Below, one piece after another: positions 37,414-46,705 of a stretch of DNA of 64,000 nt; positions within the stretch are counted from its first letter, which is position 1; each line of letters starts with the position of its first letter. A program made the translations under genes and the position numbers. This DNA is from DRPN01 sp964599235 (GTDB lineage: Bacteria > Bacteroidota > Bacteroidia > Bacteroidales > VadinHA17): assembly GCA_964599235.1 (NCBI GenBank), contig CAZRDX010000038.1:1-64000 (forward strand), in the 5' to 3' direction. The notes beneath the pieces are model-generated. The model had not been told where the DNA came from and did not search any database. It saw only the letters and a list, made by a program, of their open reading frames with translations.

Positions 37414-37593
37414 ATGGATCAAAAATGCTCTTTGCCCTCTTCGGCAGGATGGCGAACTTTGCTTACGGATAATGTGAAGATGGCCCACAACGTTCGCGAC
37501 AAGATCCATAACAAAAGGTTTTCGGGAGTGGTCTCACTGCTTCTGATGGTCATTATCATGCTGCTGATGATCTTTCTACTTTTCCATTCTTGA
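37414..37593 (+). CDS. 59-residue single-pass membrane protein (small ORF)
   Basis: ATG at 37414 to TGA at 37593. The N-terminal half is polar (MDQKCSLPSSAGWRTLLTDN, then VRDKIHNKR); the C-terminal half is one strongly hydrophobic helix (SLLLMVIIMLLMIFLLF) ending HS. A 37-residue version from the in-frame ATG at 37480 is possible. It fills most of the otherwise empty 322-bp gap between the sensor gene and the first CotH gene, on the same strand. No homologue is known to me, and it could be chance, but the basic stretch followed by a helix is typical of small inner-membrane regulators. Confidence 0.4.
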   Translation: MDQKCSLPSSAGWRTLLTDNVKMAHNVRDKIHNKRFSGVVSLLLMVIIMLLMIFLLFHS

Positions 37594-37607
37594 GGGGGAA
37601 ACATTTC

Positions 37608-37637
37608 TTGTCACGGCAGCAGAAAGTCTTACCTTTG
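37608..37637 (+). promoter_or_regulatory. promoter for the first CotH gene
   Basis: TTG (37608-37610), 19-nt spacer, TACCTTTG (37630-37637), 42 nt before the ATG at 37680. Confidence 0.65.
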
Positions 37638-37679
37638 CATTCATTGAAACATTGTCCTGTCGGATCAAAGAGGCGCCTG

Positions 37680-39872
37680 ATGAAAAAAGGTTGGTATTTT
37701 CTTTTCGCATTTTCATTTCTGTACATTTCGGCATACAGCCAGGAAGGCACGGACCACTGGGAGACCGTTTTTTACGCTGACACGTTGTTCCGTTACAGTA
37801 CTTCGAACGAGGGTGAGCCTCCCTCCAACTGGCGGGAAACCTCTTTTGACGACAGCGGGTGGAAGGAAGGTCGCGGGGGTATCGGTTACGGTGACAACGA
37901 CGACCGGACGGTGATCGAACAATGCAACGCGCTGTATTACAGGACCACGTTCGTGATCCTCGACACTTCGGTGATCACGGGAGCTACCCTGGACATTGAT
38001 TACGACGATGCTTTCGTGGCATACCTCAACGGTGTGGAGATCGCACGGTCGGGAGGGCTTTCCTCTCCTTATCCGGCGTGGGACGAGATCTCCACTCTGA
38101 ACCATGAGGCGCATATGTATTCCGGCGGCAAGCCGGAGCAGTTCTTCGTCCCGCGCGATAAACTGCTGCAGGTGATGAACAACGGCATCAATCTGCTGGC
38201 CATCGAGGTCCACAACAGTTCCACCACCTCGTCGGACATGTCGTCACTCACCTGGTTCTCGGTAGGGCTTTCGGTGAGCGGCAGCTATTACCTGCCTACT
38301 CCCTCGTGGTTCACCGAACCCTTTTATTACAAAGGCTCCACCCTTCCCCTCATCAAGATCAACACTTACGGACAGACGATCCCGGACGAACCGAAGATCG
38401 ATGCATGGATGGAGATCATTGACAACGGTCCGGGAGCTTTCAACAGCATCCATGATTCGGCCAACGTATACAACGGCCACATCGGCATCGAGGTACGGGG
38501 CGCCAGTTCTTCCCATTATCCGCAGAAACCCTACAGTCTGGAGACACGCGACTCTCTGGGCAACAACCTCAATGTGCCCCTGCTGGGGATGCCGGCGGAG
38601 AACGACTGGCTCCTCATCTCGCATTACAACGAGAAGACTTTCATGAGAAATCCCTTGTCGTTCAATATGTTCAGAGAGATGGGCCATTACGCTGTCCGCT
38701 TCCGGCTGGTGGATGTGGTGATCAACGACAACTATGAAGGGATCTACCTCTTCTGTGAAAAGGTGAAACGCGACAAGAACCGCATCAACATCAAAAAACT
38801 CACGCCGGATGACAACAGTGGCATCGACGTGACGGGAGGATACATCTTCAAGACCGACTATGCCCACAGTTACGACAGCTGGCTGTCGGCATATTCTCCC
38901 ATCGATCATCCGGATTATGAGACCCGTTTCGTTTACTATTATCCGAAATATTACCTCATCACCGATGCCCAGAAAGCTTATCTCCAGGAATACGTCGATC
39001 AGTTCCAGGCATTGTTGCATCAGGATGATTTTGCCCGATATTTCCGCAACTACATTGATGTGAAGTCGTTCATCGACTATTTCATCGTCAGTGAGGTATC
39101 GCGAAATATTGACGGTTACAAGAAGAGCCGCTACTACTACAAGGACCGTGCGGACGTGGACAACCGTCTGCATGCAGGTCCCGTATGGGACTTTGACTGG
39201 GCATGGAAGAACATTCACGACTGTTCTTTTCTGGCCAACACCTATGGTGCGGGCTGGGCTTACAAGACCAACGACTGCCGTCGTACCTACACGCCCGGAT
39301 GGTATGTCCGGATGCTGCAGGATCCCACCTTTGCGGATGAGGTGAACTGCCGTTATTTTGATCTTCGTCGGACAATCCTGTCGCTGGACCATCTGTATGC
39401 GTTCATGGACTCCATCTACGACGTGGTAAAAGATCCACAGAAGAACCATTTCAAGCGGTGGCAGATCCTCGGGGTACGCACCGGTGCTCCCGAGATCGAG
39501 CCGCCTGCCGACACGTGGGAAGAGGAGGTACAACGTCTGAAGAACTGGATCCGTATCCGTCTGGAATGGCTGGACCAGAACATGGTAGGCGATCATGACC
39601 ACTGCACGACCCTGCGACCTTATCCGCAAGAAGGGGAGACAGCCCTGCGCATCTTCCCCAATCCTGCTGACGACCATTTCTATGTAGAGGCCTTATCACC
39701 TGTCACGCACATCGAGATCTATGATCTTTCCGGAAGGAAAGTGCTCAGTATCGACCGTTCCGGCGAACATTCCGTTGAAGTGAGTACCGTTTCCCTCAAA
39801 AAAGGTGCTTATCTCGTAAGGGTATCCTTCGAGGAAGGTGTGTCAAGGATAAAGAAACTGATGATCCGCTGA
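37680..39872 (+). CDS. CotH-kinase-like secreted protein with T9SS sorting domain
   Basis: A 730-residue protein. The ATG at 37680 opens a signal peptide (MKKGWYFLFAFSFLYISAYS, then Q); a longer upstream frame overlaps the promoter. Residues ~25-200 form a beta-sandwich (GIGYGDNDD, YDDAFVAYLNGVEIARS). The CotH domain follows (KPYSLETRD, PLLGMPAENDWLLISHYNEK, RLVDVVINDNYEGIYLFCEK) with the metal-binding motif GPVWDFDWAW (Asp504, Asp506). The end is a type IX sorting domain (IFPNPADDHFYV to KKLMIR). CotH proteins are atypical protein kinases in spores; in secreted Bacteroidota proteins the substrate is unknown. The stop overlaps the next gene's start by one base. Confidence 0.85.
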   Translation: MKKGWYFLFAFSFLYISAYSQEGTDHWETVFYADTLFRYSTSNEGEPPSNWRETSFDDSGWKEGRGGIGYGDNDDRTVIEQCNALYYRTTFVILDTSVITGATLDIDYDDAFVAYLNGVEIARSGGLSSPYPAWDEISTLNHEAHMYSGGKPEQFFVPRDKLLQVMNNGINLLAIEVHNSSTTSSDMSSLTWFSVGLSVSGSYYLPTPSWFTEPFYYKGSTLPLIKINTYGQTIPDEPKIDAWMEIIDNGPGAFNSIHDSANVYNGHIGIEVRGASSSHYPQKPYSLETRDSLGNNLNVPLLGMPAENDWLLISHYNEKTFMRNPLSFNMFREMGHYAVRFRLVDVVINDNYEGIYLFCEKVKRDKNRINIKKLTPDDNSGIDVTGGYIFKTDYAHSYDSWLSAYSPIDHPDYETRFVYYYPKYYLITDAQKAYLQEYVDQFQALLHQDDFARYFRNYIDVKSFIDYFIVSEVSRNIDGYKKSRYYYKDRADVDNRLHAGPVWDFDWAWKNIHDCSFLANTYGAGWAYKTNDCRRTYTPGWYVRMLQDPTFADEVNCRYFDLRRTILSLDHLYAFMDSIYDVVKDPQKNHFKRWQILGVRTGAPEIEPPADTWEEEVQRLKNWIRIRLEWLDQNMVGDHDHCTTLRPYPQEGETALRIFPNPADDHFYVEALSPVTHIEIYDLSGRKVLSIDRSGEHSVEVSTVSLKKGAYLVRVSFEEGVSRIKKLMIR

Positions 39873-42800
39873 TGAAGGATATTTCTCCGGGCAGGCCGGA
39901 CCATGGACAGCCACGACGGATGATGGCTCCGTGCTTTTCAGGGGGCTGCTGGCTCGCTGTTTTTTTCCTGTTCACTTTCCTCACTTCTTCGGGACAACCT
40001 CCCATACTCAGCGAGGTGCTTCCCTCCAACCATACGGTGAACATGGATGCCGACCTGTATGCTTTTTCCGACTGGATCGAGCTCCACAATCCTTACGCCC
40101 GAAAGATCGACCTGAACCGTTACGGTCTTTCCCGCGTGCGGGACATCACTGCCCGTTGGCGTTTTCCCTACGGCACCACTCTGGCTCCGGGAGGTTTCCT
40201 GGTGGTGTGGGCCGACAGCACCGGCATGCGGGGCCTGGCCCTGCACACCTCTTTCCGCCTGGCACGGGAAGGTGGGACCGTCTACCTGTGGGAGGACAAC
40301 CTTATCATCGACAGTTTGGTCTATCCCGCCGTGATGCCCGATATATCTTTCGGCCGTACCGGCAGCGGGGAGACTTTCGCTTTTTTTCCCCACCCCACCC
40401 CGGGAGCTCCCAATACCGGTGAAAGTGTCCGCTGGCTTCTCCCTTCCCAGGCACCGAAGGTCTCCCTTGAAGGAGGTTTTTACGAAGGAGCTGTGGACAT
40501 ATATCTTATCGGAGAAACGACGGGCAGCGTGATCCGCTACACGCTGGACGGTTCCGAACCCGACGGCTCCTCCCCTCTCTATTCAGGGAAGCTGCATCTC
40601 ACGTCCACCACGGTACTGCGGGCGGCAGCCTGGGAACAGGGAAGAGTGCGCAGCCGTGTGATCACCCGCAACTACTTCATCGGCGAGGATATCGCCCTGC
40701 CCGTGATCTCCATCGCCATGGACCCCGAGTATTTCTGGGACGATTCGCTGGGGTTCTATGTCGAGGGCACCAACGGCCTCACAGGCTGGGAAAGCGGCCA
40801 CGGCCCCTCCCCGAAAAGCAACTTCAACCGCGACTGGAAGCGTCCGATGAATGTGACCTTCTTTGACGAGAAACACCGGTATGCTTTTTCGGCCGACGGA
40901 CAGGTAAAGGTATACGGCGGATGGACCCGCAGCGCCGTGATCAAGTCGCTGGCTCTTTACACCTATGAACCCATTGATTACAAATTGTTTCCCGAACGGA
41001 CGGAAACCCGTTACACCTCGTTCATCCTACGCAACGGCGGCAACAACTGGGCCCGTTCCCGTCTCAACGATGCCGTGCTGCAGAGCCTGGCCATCAACCA
41101 GGCGGATGTCGACCTGCAGGCCAACCGGCCGGCCGTTCTCTTCATCAACGGGGAGTTCTGGGGTGTCATGAACATCCGTGAGAAGATCAATCCCGATTAT
41201 GTCCGCACCCACTACGGCATCGATCAGGACAGCATCGACTACATCGAGTCGTACCGTACCCTCAAAGCCGGCGATTGGGATCATTTCCGGAAGATGGAAC
41301 TTTTCCTGGCAACCCATGATCTGAGCGATCCGGCCCATTATGCCACTTTTTCCACGATGGTGGATGTACAGGAGATGCTGAACTATTTCATGGTGGGCAT
41401 TTACTCGGGACATGGCGACTGGATCTACAATAACAACAACAACCTGCGTCTCTGGCGTCCCCGCCGGGAGAATGGCCGGTGGCGGTGGTTGCTGTACGAC
41501 TGCGACGGTGCTTTTTCAAGGACTACGGGTCTGGGGATCCAGGCTGCCCGCGAGGCCAGCGACATCCTCGATGCCGTATTGCACAACGCGTATGCCCGTG
41601 ACTACTTTGTCGGTACCTTCACCGCACTCCTCAACTACTCCTTCGCTCCGGAACGGGCCCTCCGAATGATCGACAGCCTGAAGCATCTGTACGACCACGA
41701 CATGCCCCGCCATATCGCCAAGTGGCGCAACACGGACGAAGAGGGCGATCCAGCCTGGTGGAAAGATCCCAATAGTCCGCGTTACATCCAGGGTCAGGAT
41801 GGTTACGGGGGACCTTGTCTTGAGGATGTTTCCCAGTGGGAACAATATTTCAGCACGATGCGTACGTCGGCTGCCCAACGCGCTCCGGCCTTGTTGCGTG
41901 AACTGCAGGAAATGTTCGGCCTGGGCGAAGCGCGAAAGGTACAGCTGTCAGTCATGCCGTCTGAGGGAGGGGTGATAACCGTCAACGGGATCACCCTGGA
42001 GAGCCGCGTGCAGCATGCCACCTGGTACGATGGCCATCGTCTTCGCCTCAGGGCCGAAGCACGTCACGGCTATCGTTTCGTGGGGTGGTACAAGGCTGAG
42101 CCTGCGGTCGACCCTCTCATTGCCAAAGGTACCACATGGCTTTATCTCGACGACGGCAGCGACCAGGGCACCTCCTGGCAGGATCCCGGCTTCGACGACA
42201 GCAACTGGAAAAGCGGTCAGGCCCAACTGGGTTACGGCGACGGCGACGAGGCCACGGTCATCAGCTACGGTCCCGATGGCGGGAACAAATACATCACCAC
42301 CTGGTTCCGCAAGCATTTCCGGGTGAGCGCCCCGCTTCCCGCCGGCTATCTGCGTCTCGAGATGCTCTGCGACGATGCCGCCATCGTCTACCTCAACGGC
42401 CGTGAAGTACTGCGGTACAACCTGCCCACAGGGACCGTAACCTACCGTACCACGGCCCTCTCGGCAGTCTATGGAGAAGCGGAACAGCGTTACACCGCTT
42501 ATTACATACCGGCATCCCTGCTGCATGAAGGGGAGAACATCCTGGCCGTGGAGGTCCATCAGGTGAGTGCCGTAAGCTCCGATCTCAGTTTCGACCTCAC
42601 CCTGGGAAAGGAAAAGATGGATGTGGGGGAGACACCTGTGAGCACTCTTCCACAGTGGACAGTGACCGTGAGCGGCGACACCACGCTCGTGGCCCTGTTC
42701 GACACCCTCCACGAAGAGAACACACTGTTCCTCAACGAGATCATGCCACGCAACCATCACTATCCCACCTCCTCTCCCACCGTCTTCAAGGACTGGATCG

Positions 42801-43879
42801 AGCTATATAACAGTGGTCAGGAGGCGGTCTCGCTGGCATCACTGTACCTGAGCAATGATCCCGGCAACCCGGGGATGTGTCCATATCGCCTTGTCGTCCC
42901 GGGCGATGACGAGCTGGCACCGGGAGGCTGTCTCACCCTGTGGGCAGACAACAGCGAGAGGCCATACGGCAGGCATCTCAACTTCCGTTTGCGAGGCCAG
43001 GGAGGGGTGATCTATCTGTACCGGCGTCAGGCCGGGGAGATGGTGTTGCTCGACTCGCTGGTGTACGGGCCTGTCCCCACCGACATGGCGCTGGCACGAG
43101 ACGGGGATGCCCCCGGCACATGGCGACTGACCGATTTTCCCACGCCCGGCCGGAGCAACAGGATCGGCTTCCGCGAAAGGGTCCAGGGCATACGCATCAA
43201 CGAGATCCATGTGGAAGAAGACCCCCGTAAGAACGACTGGGTAGAACTGTACAACGAGAACGATGTGGCCGTGGACGCAGGCGGACTGTTCCTGACCACC
43301 GACCTGGACCGTCCCACCCTTTACCGTCTCCCTCCCAACCGTCCCTGGCAGACGGTCATTCCGCCCAAAGGATATCTGGTGATCAACAACCTGCAGATAC
43401 GTCAAGGAAAAGAGATATTGCTGCCTTTTGATCTTGATCCGCGGGGCGGAGCGGTGGGGCTCTCCTGCTGGGAGGGGGACCGCAGCGTCTACCTTGACTA
43501 CCAACGGTATGGTGTTGTGACGAACACCGTCACGGCCGGCCGTTATCCCGACGGAGAAGGCTCATGGCAAGTACTGGGCACCCCCACACCGGGCAGCACC
43601 AACATGGTCACCTACAGGAACAACGAACTGCAGGACAAGGACTGGAAGATCTTCCCTAATCCTTCGGATGGTCTTTTTCACCTCCTCCACGAAACCACCT
43701 CTCCATCAGAAAAAGTGATCGTACGTGTCTTCACCTTGACCGGCAGTATTGTACTCCTCGAGGAGAAAGATCTCACCTCATCCTTTCAACTGGATCTCCG
43801 TCCTCTGGGTTCCGGCGCTTATCTGCTGGAGGTCAAAGGTAATAGACTGTATCTCCGAAGAAAGCTCATGATCCGTTGA
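39872..43879 (+). CDS. giant CotH-like protein with lamin-tail and sandwich domains, T9SS sorted
   Basis: 1335 residues if the ATG overlapping the previous stop is used; ATGs at 39920/39923 give a better signal peptide (WLAVFFLFTFLTSSGQ). Order: lamin-tail domain (ILSEVLPSNH...DWIELHNPYA), chitobiase C-terminal-like domain (SVIRYTLDGSEPDGSSPLYS), and a CotH domain (IREKINPDYVRTHYGIDQ; metal motif LLYDCDGAF, Asp543/Asp545). Then come an InlB-like bulge (GYRFVGWYKAE), a beta-sandwich resembling that of the upstream CotH protein (GYGDGDEAT, DDAAIVYLNGREV), two more lamin-tail domains (FLNEIMPRNHH; RINEIHVEE) and a T9SS sorting domain (IFPNPSDG to RRKLMIR). Likely a cell-surface scaffold; coupled to the preceding CotH gene. 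Confidence 0.85.
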   Translation: MKDISPGRPDHGQPRRMMAPCFSGGCWLAVFFLFTFLTSSGQPPILSEVLPSNHTVNMDADLYAFSDWIELHNPYARKIDLNRYGLSRVRDITARWRFPYGTTLAPGGFLVVWADSTGMRGLALHTSFRLAREGGTVYLWEDNLIIDSLVYPAVMPDISFGRTGSGETFAFFPHPTPGAPNTGESVRWLLPSQAPKVSLEGGFYEGAVDIYLIGETTGSVIRYTLDGSEPDGSSPLYSGKLHLTSTTVLRAAAWEQGRVRSRVITRNYFIGEDIALPVISIAMDPEYFWDDSLGFYVEGTNGLTGWESGHGPSPKSNFNRDWKRPMNVTFFDEKHRYAFSADGQVKVYGGWTRSAVIKSLALYTYEPIDYKLFPERTETRYTSFILRNGGNNWARSRLNDAVLQSLAINQADVDLQANRPAVLFINGEFWGVMNIREKINPDYVRTHYGIDQDSIDYIESYRTLKAGDWDHFRKMELFLATHDLSDPAHYATFSTMVDVQEMLNYFMVGIYSGHGDWIYNNNNNLRLWRPRRENGRWRWLLYDCDGAFSRTTGLGIQAAREASDILDAVLHNAYARDYFVGTFTALLNYSFAPERALRMIDSLKHLYDHDMPRHIAKWRNTDEEGDPAWWKDPNSPRYIQGQDGYGGPCLEDVSQWEQYFSTMRTSAAQRAPALLRELQEMFGLGEARKVQLSVMPSEGGVITVNGITLESRVQHATWYDGHRLRLRAEARHGYRFVGWYKAEPAVDPLIAKGTTWLYLDDGSDQGTSWQDPGFDDSNWKSGQAQLGYGDGDEATVISYGPDGGNKYITTWFRKHFRVSAPLPAGYLRLEMLCDDAAIVYLNGREVLRYNLPTGTVTYRTTALSAVYGEAEQRYTAYYIPASLLHEGENILAVEVHQVSAVSSDLSFDLTLGKEKMDVGETPVSTLPQWTVTVSGDTTLVALFDTLHEENTLFLNEIMPRNHHYPTSSPTVFKDWIELYNSGQEAVSLASLYLSNDPGNPGMCPYRLVVPGDDELAPGGCLTLWADNSERPYGRHLNFRLRGQGGVIYLYRRQAGEMVLLDSLVYGPVPTDMALARDGDAPGTWRLTDFPTPGRSNRIGFRERVQGIRINEIHVEEDPRKNDWVELYNENDVAVDAGGLFLTTDLDRPTLYRLPPNRPWQTVIPPKGYLVINNLQIRQGKEILLPFDLDPRGGAVGLSCWEGDRSVYLDYQRYGVVTNTVTAGRYPDGEGSWQVLGTPTPGSTNMVTYRNNELQDKDWKIFPNPSDGLFHLLHETTSPSEKVIVRVFTLTGSIVLLEEKDLTSSFQLDLRPLGSGAYLLEVKGNRLYLRRKLMIR

Positions 43880-43940
43880 GTGCGGCGTCCAAAGTTATCC
43901 TCAATTTTTCCTCAACGTTTCCGGGATTGGGAAAGGTTCC

Positions 43941-43948
43941 TATCTTTG
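43941..43948 (+). promoter_or_regulatory. -7 element for the barrel protein gene
   Basis: TATCTTTG, 60 nt before the ATG at 44009. Its position excludes a start at 43880. Confidence 0.55.
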
Positions 43949-44008
43949 CCCTGTGGAATGAGCCGTTGGGACGAAGGGATCTGTGAGGTATTTCAAACCC
44001 TTTTCTGT

Positions 44009-45016
44009 ATGAGCTTCTGGTCACGTAGTTCCATGTCACTCTTCCTTCTGTTCTTTCCCTTATACTTGCAGGGGGCCGAAGGAGACACCACTGCCTTCCG
44101 CCGGGGAGGAGCTCCCATCATCACCATTTTTTCCAATTTCCACAACGAGTTTACGCCAGAAGGACAGGGTCGTACGGGTTTTGCTCTCACACGTGTTTAC
44201 CTGGGGTACCGTTACGACCTGCATCCTCATTTCACCACGGTGGTGAAGCTGGACATCGGCAGTCCCGACGATCTGGGCATCACCTCCAGCATCCGGCGGT
44301 ATGCCTATTTCAAGAATGCTTATCTGGAATATCACACGGGAGGTTTCAGCTGGTCGTTCGGGCTGGTAAACACGGTGATGTTCAAGCTTTCCGAGAAATA
44401 CTGGGGACACCGGTACATTGCCAAGTCTTTCATGGATGCATACCATTTCGGTCCTTCGGCAGATCTGGGGATGGTTCTTTCCTACCGTTTCCGCCCCACC
44501 CTGGAGGCGGATCTTTCGATGCTCAACGGTGAGGGGTACACGCGGCTCCAGGTGGACAGCACTTTCAAATATGCTGTCGGCATCACGTGGCAGGCCGGCG
44601 AGCGCTGGGTGGTTCGGGCTTATGCCGATCTTTACCACCGGGCTTTCTCCCGTTCGGTAGTCTCCCTTTTTACCGGTTATCGCAGCGATCATCTCACTGC
44701 CGGCTGGGAGATCGATCATTACTTCAATGCGGGCCCTGCCCGCCTCGACGACAAATGGGGTGCCTCCTTCTCTTTTTCCTGGAAACTGCCTTATGATCTG
44801 CAATATTTCCTGCGTCTGGATCATATCAATGACGGCACACGTGACCGTAAGGAGGTGTGGGATCCGCTCTCACCGGCCACGGGTCTGATCACGGGCATGC
44901 AGTACAGCCCGGTGCGAGGTGTCAGCCTGGCACTCACCTGGCGTCATCTGACCCCCGTCACCATCCGTCGCCCTTCCACCAACTGGCTGTTCATCAACCT
45001 GATGATCAAGATCTGA
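44009..45016 (+). CDS. porin-like outer-membrane beta-barrel protein
   Basis: A 335-residue secreted protein. The ATG at 44009 follows a promoter and opens a signal peptide (MSFWSRSSMSLFLLFFPLYL). The mature part is a series of amphipathic strands with aromatic girdles (TRVYLGYRYDLHPHFTTVVK, AYLEYHTGGFSWSFGLVNTV, GMVLSYRFRPTLEADLSMLN) and ends in LFINLMIKI, consistent with an outer-membrane barrel. The layout (GLVNTVMFKLSEKYWGHRYI) recalls phosphate/oligosaccharide-type porins, but the family is not certain. Its position after the CotH pair could mean related envelope roles, though it has its own promoter. Confidence 0.65.
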   Translation: MSFWSRSSMSLFLLFFPLYLQGAEGDTTAFRRGGAPIITIFSNFHNEFTPEGQGRTGFALTRVYLGYRYDLHPHFTTVVKLDIGSPDDLGITSSIRRYAYFKNAYLEYHTGGFSWSFGLVNTVMFKLSEKYWGHRYIAKSFMDAYHFGPSADLGMVLSYRFRPTLEADLSMLNGEGYTRLQVDSTFKYAVGITWQAGERWVVRAYADLYHRAFSRSVVSLFTGYRSDHLTAGWEIDHYFNAGPARLDDKWGASFSFSWKLPYDLQYFLRLDHINDGTRDRKEVWDPLSPATGLITGMQYSPVRGVSLALTWRHLTPVTIRRPSTNWLFINLMIKI

Positions 45017-45111
45017 ACTTCTTCTTTCCCGAAATCTAAAATCTGTTCGCCGGCACCAGGATAAGGCACATTTTTTGTAATGGGCTTTTGAGAAACAAAA
45101 TTGCTGATGCC

Positions 45112-45807
45112 ATGAGAACAAAAGGTATTTTTCTGGCTTTGGTAGCCGGCATGATCCTGATGTTCACCGGCTGCAGTAAAGATGATGAACCTAAACCTGA
45201 GGTCAAGCTTCCTTCCGTAGGCAAGGACAGTATTCTGGTCAGCGTTCCTGAAAGCCTGAAAGGGACGACCGACTCCAATCTGAAGATGGCCGCCTCCATA
45301 TTCAGTTCCATCAACCAGATGAGCAACATCTCCCGGATGATGCTTCCGCCGGAAGATGCAGCTTCTTATCATTCCGATGTCCCGGGAGCCGTGGCCTATA
45401 CCTGGTCGGCAGGTGAAGTAACCTACTGGTTCACCTATTATACGAGCAACGACACCTGTTACTGGAAAGTAGACGCCGACTTCGGGGAAGGACGTGTTCC
45501 CTACATTGAGGGGCAGGAGAGCTGTGACGGCAAGGCCGGTTCGATCTCTCTGTTGGGAGGAGACCTTCCCCCCTACCATGCTTCATGGAGCTATAACAGC
45601 GAAGGTGATCTCTCGTTCCGGATCACCGGGAACGTCCAGACCCATTACGAGATCACCGGCACCCTGAATGCTGATGGTTCGGGATATGCCAAGATCGTCG
45701 CCAGCGGAATGAAGATCTTTGAGATCTGGTGGAACGCCGACGGAAGCGGCCGTTACAAGTATTATCTCTATCCACCTTCGGAAGGAAGCTGGAGTGCGAA
45801 TGGCTGA
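45112..45807 (+). CDS. lipoprotein of unknown function
   Basis: A 231-residue lipoprotein: signal sequence MRTKGIFLALVAGMILMFTG followed by the lipobox cysteine (FTGCSKDD). The mature part has VDADFGEG, an SCDGKAG segment and C-terminal repeats of Gly/Asn-rich strands (NADGSGYAKI, NADGSGRYKYYLY) suggesting a beta-sheet barrel or lipocalin-like fold; no family is recognised. The ATG at 45112 is preferred over 45088 for the signal peptide. It ends at a bidirectional terminator shared with the convergent FKBP gene. Confidence 0.75.
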   Translation: MRTKGIFLALVAGMILMFTGCSKDDEPKPEVKLPSVGKDSILVSVPESLKGTTDSNLKMAASIFSSINQMSNISRMMLPPEDAASYHSDVPGAVAYTWSAGEVTYWFTYYTSNDTCYWKVDADFGEGRVPYIEGQESCDGKAGSISLLGGDLPPYHASWSYNSEGDLSFRITGNVQTHYEITGTLNADGSGYAKIVASGMKIFEIWWNADGSGRYKYYLYPPSEGSWSANG

Positions 45808-45818
45808 ATCAACCCCAC

Positions 45819-45853
45819 AAAAAGAAAGCCGGGTCTCGCCCGGCTTTCTTTTT
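45819..45853. terminator. bidirectional intrinsic terminator
   Basis: Perfect 15-bp stem (45819-45833 and 45839-45853) around TCTCG, with A-tract on one side and T-tract on the other, between convergent lipoprotein and FKBP genes. Confidence 0.92.
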
Positions 45854-45868
45854 GGTTTTTTCACTACA

Positions 45869-46567
45869 CTACTGTTGATCTTCGATACCCAGCAGTTCGA
45901 TCTTGAAGATCAGTGTGGCATAGGGGGGGATGGTCTGTCCCGCCCCTCTCTCGCCATAGGCCAGATCGTAAGGGATATAAACCTCCCACACCGAACCGAC
46001 GGGCATCATCTGGAGGATCTCGGTCCATCCCTTGATCACTCCCGATACGGGGAACGTCACCGGTTCGCCCCTCTGATAGGAACTGTCGAACACCTTCCCG
46101 TCGATGAGCCTTCCTTCATAGTGGACCTTCACCTTGTCGTTGACCGTAGGTTTGGGTCCGTCGCCCATCTTGAGCACTTTGTACTGCAGACCGTCGGGCA
46201 AGACCTTCACACTGTCTTTCTTGGCGTTCTCGGCGAGGAAGTCTTCTCCTGCTTTTTTCAGGCCAGCATTTTTCTTGTCTGCAGCGGCCTGCATATAGTT
46301 CCGGATGATCTTCTCGGCCTCCTGGTCGGATATCTTCAGGTCGTGGCCGGCAAGGGCATCCTGCAATCCGGCAGCAAAGGCGATGGCATCGATGCTGTCC
46401 AGACCGTTCTGGGCATAATACTTCCCGGCACTTGAGCCGAGGCTGTAACTGAATTTTTGAAGATCACTCTCCAACTGGGGTTCTTTCATGGTGTTCTTGT
46501 TGGTGTTACATGAGATGAGCAGTGCAGCACCGGCTGCCAGACTCAGAAAAAAAGCTTTTTTGATCAT
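45869..46567 (-). CDS. FKBP-type peptidyl-prolyl cis-trans isomerase, lipoprotein
   Basis: A 232-residue Mip/FkpA-like isomerase with lipoprotein signal (LAAGAALLISC). The N-terminal dimerisation helices (residues ~35-120: KFSYSLGSSAGKYYAQ, FAAGLQDALAG) precede the FKBP domain, with VKVHYEGRLIDGKVFDSSY, VIKGWTEILQMMPVGS and IPYDLAYGERG. It folds or chaperones envelope proteins in the periplasm. Separate transcription unit; the GH3 gene lies upstream on the same strand, ~140 bp away. Confidence 0.93.
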   Translation of the reverse strand: MIKKAFFLSLAAGAALLISCNTNKNTMKEPQLESDLQKFSYSLGSSAGKYYAQNGLDSIDAIAFAAGLQDALAGHDLKISDQEAEKIIRNYMQAAADKKNAGLKKAGEDFLAENAKKDSVKVLPDGLQYKVLKMGDGPKPTVNDKVKVHYEGRLIDGKVFDSSYQRGEPVTFPVSGVIKGWTEILQMMPVGSVWEVYIPYDLAYGERGAGQTIPPYATLIFKIELLGIEDQQ

Positions 46568-46705
46568 GATAAAAAAGATTGAGTTGAAACAAGGAGGACA
46601 AGATACGACAATTTCCCGGGAAAAGTGTCTTTCGACTGTTCATTGCAGTTTACATCACCTCCGTTATGTTCCCACGAACTTTCGAGAACGGACCATCTTT
46701 CTGCC

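Noticed and set aside
37419..37604. 61-codon minus-strand frame in the sensor-CotH gap
   Set aside because: Antisense to the better small membrane ORF; no coherent hydrophobic helix or family match.
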